Source: Jackrogersella multiformis
Lineage: Eukaryota > Ascomycota > Sordariomycetes > Xylariales > Hypoxylaceae
NCBI GenBank assembly: GCA_902806575.1
Contig: CADCXD010000011.1
Location: forward strand, 2,232,001-2,296,000
Direction: 5' to 3'
DNA: 64,000 nt
The stretch's first letter is position 1. Every line of letters begins with the position of its first letter. The translations under genes and the position numbers were made by a program. Under the pieces are notes generated by a model. The model worked only from the letters and a program-made list of their open reading frames with translations, was not told where the DNA came from and made no database searches. Positions 1-7,450 of this stretch are shown piece by piece.

Positions 1-437
1 TGACGGCCTTGTCTGGGGGAGATTTTGTGCTGAAGGTGGCAGGTCCGCAGGCACAGGCTCCCGCTTCTTCACAAGATACCGTGTCGAAGCAAGCTCCTGT
101 GCCGTCGGGGCCTACCATGCCGAAGCAAGCTCCCCTGCCGTCACAAGGCGCCTGGGCTACCGAAGGTGGTAGCGCTCGACTTGCTGGGCCCTCGTCCAGG
201 GACAAGGGGAAGGGTAAGGCGGTCGCAACCGCACCCTTGTCCCCGGTATCCAACAAATCCTCGGAACTTTCCGAAGCTCCTGAGGATGAGGAGGATGACC
301 ACGCGGACGATGTGCCCCAGTTCGTCGACCCGGAGGATACCTATGAATCCCACATCCTCGCATTGATGGAGGATGGTTCGACCGAGGAAGAAGCCAGGGC
401 CTTCGTAGATGAGTTTGAATGGCCAACGAGGACTTGA
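1..437 (+). CDS. 3' end of an unknown acidic, Pro/Ser-rich protein (partial)
   Basis: The frame is open from the left edge to a TGA at 435-437, so the true start lies outside the window; no ATG is needed inside. The first half is low complexity, with two related blocks (KQAPVPSGPTMP and KQAPLPSQG), then a basic KGKGKAV stretch. The last 60 residues are strongly acidic and end in a compact conserved-looking segment (DPEDTYESHILALMEDGSTEEEARAF cut here in two: positions about 105-135 of the visible part). I do not recognise the family. It could be the tail of a domesticated gag-like or regulatory protein, but no zinc knuckle or protease motif is visible. It sits directly upstream of the repeat and hairpin arrays on the same strand and could be the coding part of the same transcript. 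Confidence 0.45.
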   Translation, partial: TALSGGDFVLKVAGPQAQAPASSQDTVSKQAPVPSGPTMPKQAPLPSQGAWATEGGSARLAGPSSRDKGKGKAVATAPLSPVSNKSSELSEAPEDEEDDHADDVPQFVDPEDTYESHILALMEDGSTEEEARAFVDEFEWPTRT

Positions 438-805
438 TTGTGGCTATTGCCCAGTCTGGCCTCTGCGGTTGTTTCATACCATCTATGAGAGTCCCCATCT
501 TCCTCCATTCATAGGTGAATTCCGGGCTTACGTGGTAACTGGTCTGTTTTGGTCTTGCAAGACTCGGTCTTCTCACATAGACCTCCCCGGATCTCTTCCC
601 AACCCCCCCCCTCCCTCCTAACTTACAGGTAACAATCTAGCACTGAGCCGGCCGAGCGTTCAGCTATTCCCACCTCCTAGGAACCTCCTTGTGGGGTGAC
701 GGTTGTGGGGCGGCCGGCTGCCAATGCGAGCTGATCTGGACCCCTGACCGTGCTTGCGCGGGATGACGGGGATAAAATGCACGTGTTGGCCGCCCACCGT
801 TTCTG
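438..805. other. no gene seen
   Basis: Pyrimidine-rich stretches (C-run near 604-612) and no convincing ORF. It links the acidic ORF to the first minisatellite and could be 3' UTR or intron. Confidence 0.5.
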
Positions 806-1131
806 AGCTCCAAGACCCCGAGGAACCCCATATGGGGTGAAGGGAGAGAGCTAACTCCAGGACCCCGAGGAATCCCATATGGGGTGAAGGGCGAGAGATA
901 AGCTCCAAGATCCTGAGGAACCCTCTGGGGTGAAGGGGGAGAGCCAGAAGCTTGATGATTCCGAGGAATCCCATTGTTGGAGTGAAGGATAGAGCAGTGC
1001 TTGAGGACTCTGAGGAACCCTACGGGGAGAAGGACGAAAGCATTACTCGAGGATTCTGAGGAACTCCACATTGGGAAGAAGGATAGAGCACAGTCCGAAG
1101 ATCCCGAGGAACCCACTGGGTGAAGGGTAGG
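806..1131 (+). repeat. Minisatellite A, about seven 44-50 bp units
   Basis: Seven consecutive degenerate units. Each reads roughly CTCCAAGAYCCYGAGGAA, then a short palindrome such as CCCATATGGGG, then TGAAGGGNGAGAG. The first three units (about 806-945) are close copies with intact CCCATATGGG palindromes; units four to seven diverge progressively and partly lose the palindrome. Each unit can form a small hairpin, which anticipates the hairpin array that starts 700 bp downstream. No frame is preserved across all units. Confidence 0.85.
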
Positions 1132-1340
1132 ACGCCGGTGTCGGGATGCAACTTCTCAGTTTACTGGGATTTTGTATCCTGTTTGGCGAATGGCAGGTTC
1201 TGAGTTTTCCGAGAGGTCCTAGACCAGGAGGTTGCGAGGACCTTAGCCACAGTGCTTAGCATTGTTCACCTTTTCTATCTGTCACTGGGTGCAAGTGGTA
1301 TAGTCCCTGCCCACCGATCATATGTATCGGAATATCGGCA
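1132..1340. other. spacer with small inverted repeats
   Basis: Contains AGGTCCT and AGGACCT as an inverted pair around 1223-1242 and CCGATCATATGTATCGG near 1315-1331. No ORF is supported. Confidence 0.5.
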
Positions 1341-1808
1341 ATGTCTCGTCCCGGTCTTGTTCGCGCTGCCATACGGGCATTCAGCCAATCGACAACGCCT
1401 CATAACAGCCCGTTTCTCGGCTGTCCTTTGAGCGCCCTTCTCGGAAACGCCCGCCCGGTCTCGTTCCTGCCGGCCTGCGGGCACCCCGTCGCCAATGTCT
1501 TGTTGCGGCCAGTTCTCGGCCGTCCTTCAAGCACTTTCGACAACGCTCTTTGTGGTCTTGTTCGCGCCACAACTCGAGCACACCCCTGGACAACGTCTCG
1601 TCTGCGGCCTTGTTTCACGCCGCCCTTCGAGCACACTTTTCTCGCCAGCGCTCGTAGTGGTCTTGTTCCTCGCCATTACTCGAGCACCTCGACAACGCCC
1701 CGTTGCGGCCTCGTTCTTGCCGCCCATCGGGGCACACTCACCTTCGACAATGCTTGTCCGGGACTGATCCCCTCGGCCTTCAAGCTCGTGTTCGGAATTC
1801 TGTTCTAA
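1341..1808 (+). repeat. Minisatellite B, about eight 46-58 bp units, with an open 155-codon frame
   Basis: About eight degenerate units run back to back. Each contains a version of CGGTCTTGTTCNCGCC followed by CCCTTCGAGCAC and then TTCGACAACG. Frame +1 stays open from ATG 1341 to TAA 1806-1808 (155 codons), giving blurred peptide repeats such as CGLVLA and STFDNA. Unit lengths are not all multiples of three and the peptide repeats drift in phase, so the array may be structural or RNA-level rather than coding. The units resemble neither minisatellite A nor the hairpins. Confidence 0.75.
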
Positions 1809-1860
1809 TTGAGTGGATGTTGAGATGACTACCACAAGTCGTGGTTTTGGTTCGAGTCAT

Positions 1861-1898
1861 ACTCCGTCCGTGTACTTGAGGGAGTACACGGACGGAGT
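1861..1898 (+). repeat. Perfect 16-bp hairpin
   Basis: Arms ACTCCGTCCGTGTACT and its exact reverse complement flank a 6-nt loop (TGAGGG). Confidence 0.97.
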
Positions 1899-1923
1899 TA
1901 CGATGAGGATAGCCTTTGCTCTG

Positions 1924-1973
1924 TGGAAGACACCATTGGTTGGAAGACACGACACCACCAATGGTGTCTTCCA
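1924..1973 (+). repeat. Perfect 17-bp hairpin
   Basis: Arm TGGAAGACACCATTGGT at 1924-1940 pairs exactly with 1957-1973. The 16-nt loop repeats part of the arm (TGGAAGACAC), which is a clue to how the structure arose. Confidence 0.97.
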
Positions 1974-2149
1974 AAAATCACCACCAGAGACACCCGGTCC
2001 CCAACCCCACACCGGCTTCTACTAGAGCCTACACATCACCAATCATGGGGTTGGGTTGACCGGGGTGTCGCAAGAGCATTTGGGCGCCCCGCCCGGCCTG
2101 AGTAAATTGGGAGTACTCGGGCCGGGTCAACACTATTCTGTCGACACAA

Positions 2150-2219
2150 TCCATCCGAGGAGGGTATTAATACACCACTGGGACACAACACCTTCCCATC
2201 ACAAGCCTCCTCGGATGGA
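2150..2219 (+). repeat. Perfect 14-bp hairpin with long A/C-rich loop
   Basis: TCCATCCGAGGAGG (2150-2163) pairs exactly with 2206-2219. The 42-nt loop contains the run ACACAACACC and little G. Confidence 0.95.
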
Positions 2220-2384
2220 CCCATGCACTAACAACTGCTTCGGTTTCTTTTGGAAGAAACCAAACACTAACTTCAACAGTACACTATTTAGCCTTCGAGT
2301 CATTGTCATGCGAAAGATTACTAACCCACTAGGGGGCTCTCCGAAACCACCAATCAACCACTGGACAGCCCCCTATTCAACTGA

Positions 2385-2440
2385 AAGGGGGCGCTCTCCT
2401 ACTCACAACACCCACCATACTTTCATGAGAGCGCCCCCTT
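2385..2440 (+). repeat. Perfect 14-bp hairpin of the GGGGGCGCTCTC subfamily
   Basis: AAGGGGGCGCTCTC pairs exactly with GAGAGCGCCCCCTT. The arm motif (G)GGGCGCTCTC recurs in hairpins at 2573-2617, 2853-2893, 2901-2962 and 2964-3000, so these form one related subfamily. Confidence 0.95.
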
Positions 2441-3074
2441 CCCAAAAACAGACCTTGGGACACTCTCCCCTATCCACTGTCACGCCACAGGTTGAGTGTC
2501 TCCTTCACAACAATCGCTGGGGTGTTGTCACCCATACCAATAGATACAGCACCCTTTCCCAAAACAGACCTCGGGCGCTCTCCATACTCATCGTCGCACC
2601 ACATCTTGAGAGTGCCCCAAAACAGCCCCAGGGGCGTCCTCATACCCATATCGATGGAGAGCACGCCCCTCACAAAACAGCCCCCTAGGTGCTCTTATCC
2701 ATACCTATGGAGAGAGAACCGCCACAAACCCCAGGGACTTGGCTCAATCCACGCCATTCATTAGAGTTTCCCTGACAGCTAGGTACAACATAAGACGTTC
2801 TCCCGGACACAGTACCTCACTGCGGTTGAGACCGACCTAATACACCAACCCAGGGGGCGCTCTCCTACCCACACACAACATGAGAGCGTCCCCGGGACAA
2901 CAGGGGCGCTCCCACCATCCACGCGACAACACGGCATCCATACGACAGTACGAGCGCCCCTGTAGGGGCTCTCCTAATTCCTCCTAGGTCGAGAGCCCCT
3001 TACCATCCATCCAAGGAATTTTTCGCATGACTTTGACTCGAAGGCTAACTAGGTACACCGAAGCAGTTGTTTAT

Positions 3075-3128
3075 CGCACCTTTTGGGGACATCTAACCAC
3101 TTACGCAAATTTCACCCCAAAAGGTGCG
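3075..3128 (+). repeat. Perfect 14-bp hairpin
   Basis: CGCACCTTTTGGGG (3075-3088) pairs exactly with 3115-3128 around a 26-nt loop. Confidence 0.96.
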
Positions 3129-3162
3129 TCATATAGTGCATGGGACGTGTCGACAGGAATTT

Positions 3163-3368
3163 GGAGCTTCGACCGTTCGCTAGACACTCGCGGACTGACC
3201 CGGGATTTTACCAATGGCCCAATGAACAACAACTACAGTATTTCGGCCGGTAATTGGAAAGAACCCGATTATATACACCGCTATTCAAGACTACTACACA
3301 AAACACCGCTTGAAAGGGTCAGTTCGCTTCAGCAAATGAAGAATTTGAGTGTGAGCGGTCGAAGCTCC
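3163..3368 (+). repeat. Nested 206-nt inverted repeat
   Basis: Outer arms GGAGCTTCGACCG (3163-3175) and 3356-3368 pair exactly. Inside, CGGACTGACCC (3191-3201) pairs with 3317-3327 with one change. The right arm ends 27 nt before the intron donor at 3395. Confidence 0.9.
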
Positions 3369-3394
3369 ATTGTCTGCTTGACGCAATGTTGCTG

Positions 3395-3449
3395 GTAAGT
3401 CTAATTCCTAGCAAGTCTATCCTATCACTCAAACTAACTTGTGTTCTAG
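3395..3449 (+). other. Predicted intron in the hairpin locus
   Basis: GTAAGT donor, CTAAC branch point (AACTAACTT) and TCTAG acceptor, 55 nt. This fully consensus fungal intron sits in sequence with no long ORF. Confidence 0.6.
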
Positions 3450-3668
3450 CTGGTTAATACTATTCGAGTATTATATATATGTTTAGAAGCACATACAAAG
3501 GATATCTGATCTTGTTCACACATTCTTTGAGAGAGAATGTGTAGGGCGATGCCGAGAGCATCAGATGATGAGAGCATCTGAATGTTTGAAGCCGCCCAAG
3601 AGGTTGTACCCAAAACTATGTACACCTACTACACCTGTACAACCTCGACTTCATTTGGAACTGACTGG

Positions 3669-3945
3669 GGCTCCCGGTGGCATCTACCACAAACTTCTAC
3701 CAAGCATCGAGTTGGAGGGTGAAGAGAGCACCTGATAACAACATGCTAAGTTGAAGTGCTGCCGGGAGTACCACTCGCGGCTGTACACCAACCATTCGTA
3801 CAGCCTCGAATCCATTTGAACCCCCTGGCGCTCCCGGAGGAATACATCTACCACATACTACCACTACTTCCACGAACATGGAATCAGAAGGTGTGGAGAG
3901 CACCCGATGATAAAATGTTGGTTGGAAGTTCTTCCGGGAGCACCA
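3669..3945 (+). repeat. Two diverged tandem hairpin units
   Basis: Unit 1 has arms CTCCCGGTGGCA (3671-3682) and TGCTGCCGGGAG (3757-3768). Unit 2 has GCTCCCGGAGGAA (from about 3830) and TTCTTCCGGGAGC (about 3929-3941). Both share CATCTACCACA after the left arm and GAGAGCACC before the right arm, so the whole unit was duplicated while both arms changed. An 8-bp hairpin (3779-3786/3798-3805) separates them. Confidence 0.85.
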
Positions 3946-3949
3946 AAAA

Positions 3950-3982
3950 ATCAGCTTGAGGATGAGGGATCCTCAAGCTGAT
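3950..3982 (+). repeat. Perfect 13-bp hairpin, 7-nt loop
   Basis: ATCAGCTTGAGGA pairs exactly with TCCTCAAGCTGAT. Confidence 0.97.
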
Positions 3983-4106
3983 GGCCATGGGCAAGGCCTC
4001 AAAAAAGGCCTACGAAAGCCATACTATGTTAGGCTTGAAGAGTTTGAGGCAGCTCTGTAATGAGAGACATTCAGGCCAGAGGATTCTGGGCGGGTCCAAT
4101 GGTACC

Positions 4107-4240
4107 AGTGATAAGACACCACATTCAACATATTTTGAGGAGAACCATCGTGGCACAGATTGAGCATTCATTCACTCATTTGAAATTCTTCACTTCTTCA
4201 TCTGTGCCACGGTGGTTCGACTCTGGTGGTGTCTTTCACT
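4107..4240 (+). repeat. Long two-stem hairpin (16 + 19 bp)
   Basis: Outer arms 4107-4122 and 4226-4240 (core AAGACACCAC / GTGGTGTCTT) enclose an inner 19-bp stem, 4142-4160 with 4200-4218, which has one G-U compatible change. The terminal loop (about 39 nt) is A/T/C rich. Confidence 0.95.
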
Positions 4241-4356
4241 GCGTCTACCGCGGCATCGAGAACTCAACGTGGCCCATTCAAATCGACTTGCGGGCCACAC
4301 CTCGGTGCAGCGGGAGACTTCAGGTATCCCTGGTAAAAGGGGAACCAAAATTTCTT

Positions 4357-4527
4357 CGACAAGTCATCCAGCACTCCAGCATAGCCGGGCGCCAAACCCA
4401 GAAACACATACAATTCCAGCCCGGCACGCTTGAACGATCATAACCTACTACATATCCATTGCTCGGGGGAGCAAATGGAAATGATCACACAACAATAGTC
4501 AAGCGCTGGAGTGCTGGAGACTTGTCG
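4357..4527 (+). repeat. Branched hairpin with a 24-bp closing stem
   Basis: CGACAAGTC plus CCAGCACTCCAGC on the left (4357-4380) pairs with 4505-4527 with a single-nucleotide bulge. Inside lie a GCCGGG/CCCGGC pair and a GATCAT/ATGATC stem capped by TCCATTGCTC/GAGCAAATGGA (4455-4479). Together they form a multi-branch fold. Confidence 0.92.
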
Positions 4528-4692
4528 TCAAGTCCACAACACACTCGCAAACCACAAACAACCAACCCACATCAAAACCAATCATCCAAATCCAACTCGA
4601 CAAAAGGTCTCTCCTATTGGAGAGAACCACAGAAGCGAAGAGTTCAGGTCACCAGTGGCGGGCACAATCACCGCAGCCCGCCAATCGACAAC

Positions 4693-4918
4693 GATCAAGC
4701 CTTCTGGGCAGGGGCTTCTCAAAACGTCCTAGCCCTATCAGAGCCAACACCACTACCTGATGAGGCCCAGAGCTTTCTGCGACACCCATGTGTATACAAA
4801 TACAACATACACATAAAATTACCATCATCATGGGTGTCGTAACTCGGCACTACTCAAGCTGCCGAGAACAGCCTGTGTCAACAGTCATCGGCTAAAGAAT
4901 CAAGAAGAAGGCTTGATC
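4693..4918 (+). repeat. Branched hairpin closed by a perfect 13-bp stem
   Basis: GATCAAGCCTTCT (4693-4705) pairs exactly with 4906-4918. Enclosed are a perfect 11-bp stem CGACACCCATG (4780-4790/4829-4839) and a perfect 7-bp stem CTCGGCA (4843-4849/4860-4866). Confidence 0.92.
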
Positions 4919-5114
4919 GAAGTTTCGAAGGCAGACGGCACAGAGGGGAGACAAAATCAAAGGGGGGAATCACTACATCCCTCCATCCCATCTTCTCTCC
5001 CTGCCGCTTGACATACATATTCAATTGAATCAGTCCGCGGGCCCGTCACTGGTGACCTTGAACCGCTTCACAAGGGTGCAATGGTATGGCTTGAAACAGC
5101 ATACCTTGCACCTT

Positions 5115-5280
5115 GGCCCTCCCACGCACAGAGGAGGGCCGACGCTGGCTCACACAGCACCGGAGAAAGCAGAGTCGAAATACTCGAGCTCTTATCCGAA
5201 AACACGCTGAGCCAGCGTCACAACATCAACAATGAGGTGGAACCGGACAGCTCGTTGGAATATACGAGCACCGGTTCCAC
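5115..5280 (+). repeat. Three adjacent perfect hairpins at the 3' end of the array
   Basis: GGCCCTCC (5115-5122/5133-5140), GACGCTGGCTCA (5141-5152/5208-5219) and GTGGAACCGG (5237-5246/5271-5280). The last has an inner GCTCGT/ACGAGC stem. Recognisable pairing stops here. Confidence 0.93.
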
Positions 5281-5400
5281 AACACACAGAGCTCCCCAAA
5301 GCTCCAGTTTCGGCTGACATCCCAATAGTGCAATGAATGGTAGACCAAGATTCTACACACTCAAACCAACAGCGCTACACACATATATTAACAACTACGA

Positions 5401-5515
5401 ACCAAACAAAAGAATACGAGAGAAAAAAGTCAAAAAGAACACGAGAAAAAAAAAAGAATACGAGAAAGACTTCGCGCACAGAGCAAAAGCAGCAAGAACA
5501 GCAAGAACAGCCAGG
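5401..5515 (+). repeat. Purine-rich repeat block 1
   Basis: Degenerate repeats of AGAATACGAGAAA and AAGAACACGAGAAA, then AGCAAGAACAGCAAGAACAG. One frame gives Lys/Arg/Thr-rich peptide (KKNTRKKKEYEK). The same motif returns at 6300-6378 after several predicted introns. Confidence 0.7.
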
Positions 5516-5639
5516 GATACAGAAGCTTTAGGGGGGCTCTGTGGCTGCTGCTCACTCAGACGCATATCGCCAACTAGGCGGAGGAGCAAGGGTACTATCC
5601 CACTCCTCGGTGGATACAGAGCATCAGCTCAACACTGAG

Positions 5640-5691
5640 GTATGTCCCAACTGTCCTATTACTTATACCAGTATATACTAACCGGTCTTAG
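5640..5691 (+). other. Predicted intron
   Basis: GTATGT donor, TACTAAC branch point and CTTAG acceptor, 52 nt, plus strand. Confidence 0.6.
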
Positions 5692-5804
5692 CTGATGCAA
5701 ATCACTTATGCACATTCGTGATATGCTAACATACTAATCACACAGGGTACAGGTTTCGGCCTCGTCGGATTCATTCAACAGTGTGGAAGGGCACATTAGC
5801 CCAG

Positions 5805-5885
5805 GTAAGAAAACCTTCTACCTAATTGTTGGATCGATCGACATATATGGGAATAGTATGCTGACTATTGGAACACACCAAGCAG
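5805..5885 (+). other. Possible intron
   Basis: GTAAGA donor, GCTGACT branch-like site and an AAGCAG acceptor. Weaker than its neighbours. Confidence 0.4.
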
Positions 5886-5992
5886 AGAGTAACCAACAAC
5901 CGGCAGTGACGCCTTACCAAAGTCACCAAGAAAGATCTACGGCTGACGAGCTAAAGAAGCAAGGAAAGGGAGTCCGAAAAATATCGACACAG

Positions 5993-6043
5993 GTATGTAA
6001 TTATTTCACAAGAGCAAAGTTCTATATGCTAATTACTCGCAAG
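5993..6043 (+). other. Predicted intron
   Basis: GTATGT donor, GCTAAT branch point and CGCAAG acceptor, 51 nt. Confidence 0.5.
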
Positions 6044-6184
6044 CCATCATCATCTCACCGAGGAAAGATACGATCAAGGAATGTCGAGTACTGCAAAGAA
6101 CCGAGACCCAAGAACCAAGAGCAAGAGCCGAGCCACAGATATCCCGAAGAATATCAAGACGACACTTCTTCCATAAGATTCAAG

Positions 6185-6296
6185 GTACGTGTCTTTATTA
6201 AACTATGGCTTTCACCTTGCCCTTCCTGTCCTTCAACCCCTTACTTCTCCCCTTTATATTCTTGTCTGACCATACTAACACTCACTATTACATCAG
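6185..6296 (+). other. Predicted intron
   Basis: GTACGT donor, long pyrimidine tract, ACTAACACTC branch region and ACATCAG acceptor, 112 nt. Confidence 0.55.
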
Positions 6297-6378
6297 AGAT
6301 TCAAAGACACGAGAAAAAGAATACGATAAAAAAGAACACGAGAAGAAGAACACGATAAAAAAGAACACGAGAAGATGA
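6297..6378 (+). repeat. Purine-rich repeat block 2
   Basis: Tandem AAAAAGAACACGAGAAGA and AATACGATAAAA units matching the block at 5401-5515. They are joined to it across the predicted introns, which suggests one transcript with a purine-rich 3' part. Confidence 0.7.
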
Positions 6379-6884
6379 GGACAACATAAATACGACAAAC
6401 CAAGGTTTTGGATGGAGGATTTCAAGGCAATATTGGGTTATGGGTGAATAGGAGGAGTGATCTCAGTTGGATGAGAGGAAGGGTCATTGGTATTGGTGGG
6501 GGGAGTTTGGATACGGGGATTTTCTTTTCTTTTTTCAGTTTTTCCTTTTTTTTTTCATGGGGGAAGGGGTAATGGTGTTGACGAGGGAGGTGGAACTACG
6601 GGTGGGAGTTGCCTACGGGTGAAAGTTTCTTGCTGGGTTAGGGGCTGGTACATCTTCGAAAATATTGGAATAGTAAGAAACTTTCACCACAAAACTTTCT
6701 TGAATGTTGCATTGCGACATCAACTTTAAACTTGACAGGAAGTCGTAACTGTAGTACCTTACCAGGTAGCTGCTTCTTGTCTTCTGCTACTTGTGAACCT
6801 ATAAATACCCCCATCCCCCCCTCCTTTTCCGTTGCTAAGACAGATAATCTCATTTCTTTCTCCTTTATAACCTAGTTCTGCTAA
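6379..6884. other. no gene seen
   Basis: Contains a G-rich then T-rich stretch (6487-6570) and a TATAAATA at about 6799. The only frames are short and of skewed composition. Confidence 0.5.
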
Positions 6885-7450
6885 TCATGACACATGGAGA
6901 TGGTCGGAATAACACATGAACAACACTAATAGAGCCAACAAGGATGGCACTGCTGACGACAAGATCAGAGCGAAGTATGACAATGCTAGCATCGAATATA
7001 ATGGAACAGAACATTTTATTTCAAAACCCTGATCCTCGCCGATCCTTACGGGCTCGGAAAGAACTGACGTGCTGGATGGATTCTACACGCTACCAACGAT
7101 AATTTCCAAGAGACAAGAGAGACGGGTCTCCACAGTAAGATGGTGCAAATTACTGCAGATAAGTTCTCCCAGCAGTTGCTGAGGAACTACCGGGCATGGA
7201 TAGAGGCAACATAGCCACAGCTGGGACTATGGGACAGCCTAGCAACACCATGCATGACAAGATGTCTTGTGACGCAGTTTTGAGAATGACGGACAAGCTG
7301 TCTAAGTTCAAGAAGGCAATATGCGGCAACACAATATGGGGTGCTGAAGAATGGGCGGAAGCCATTTTTCAGTACGTATAGATTGATCCAGACTGGTCTT
7401 TCCCGGAAGTATGGATATCAGACATGGATCCAAAGATTCTGTCCGAGGTA
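6885..7450 (+). pseudogene. Decayed coding sequence, family unknown
   Basis: Protein-like composition is spread over several frames interrupted by stops. One open piece (7196-7381) contains MHDKMSCDAVLRMTDKLSKF and GAEEWAEAIFQYV; shifted pieces before it contain QQLLRNYRAWIEAT and DPYGLGKELTCWMD. Such balanced amino-acid use broken by frameshifts is typical of a dead gene. I cannot name the family. Confidence 0.35.

Larger units (their letters stand above)
1861..5280 (+). ncRNA. Hairpin-array locus: at least 30 stem-loops in 3.4 kb, probably a spliced non-coding RNA
   Basis: Almost every stretch of 30-130 nt folds into a stem-loop with arms of 7-19 bp that match perfectly or with one or two changes, often G-U compatible. 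Examples of arm pairs: 1861-1876/1883-1898, 1924-1940/1957-1973, 2150-2163/2206-2219, 2385-2398/2427-2440, 2901-2911/2952-2962, 3075-3088/3115-3128, 3600-3609/3637-3646, 3950-3962/3970-3982, 4142-4160/4200-4218, 4357-4380/4505-4527, 4693-4705/4906-4918, 5141-5152/5208-5219, 5237-5246/5271-5280. Stem sequences differ between hairpins. Loops on the plus strand are rich in A and C and poor in G. An intron-like element at 3395-3449 and others just downstream are all in plus orientation. No long ORF crosses the region on either strand (longest about 127 codons). The inverted repeats are directly visible; transcription, splicing and function are inference. A Dicer substrate or microRNA-like precursor cluster is one possibility; a scar of repeated template switching is another. 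Confidence 0.6.

Noticed and set aside
1861..5280. CRISPR array
   Set aside because: Arms differ from hairpin to hairpin, spacing is irregular, there are no identical direct repeats or cas genes, and the genome is eukaryotic.
1..6400. LTR retrotransposon or DNA transposon body
   Set aside because: No reverse transcriptase, integrase, transposase, long terminal repeats or flanking inverted repeats could be found; hairpins are internal and all different.
6487..6729. 80-codon plus-strand ORF
   Set aside because: Composition follows G-rich and T-rich runs; not protein-like.
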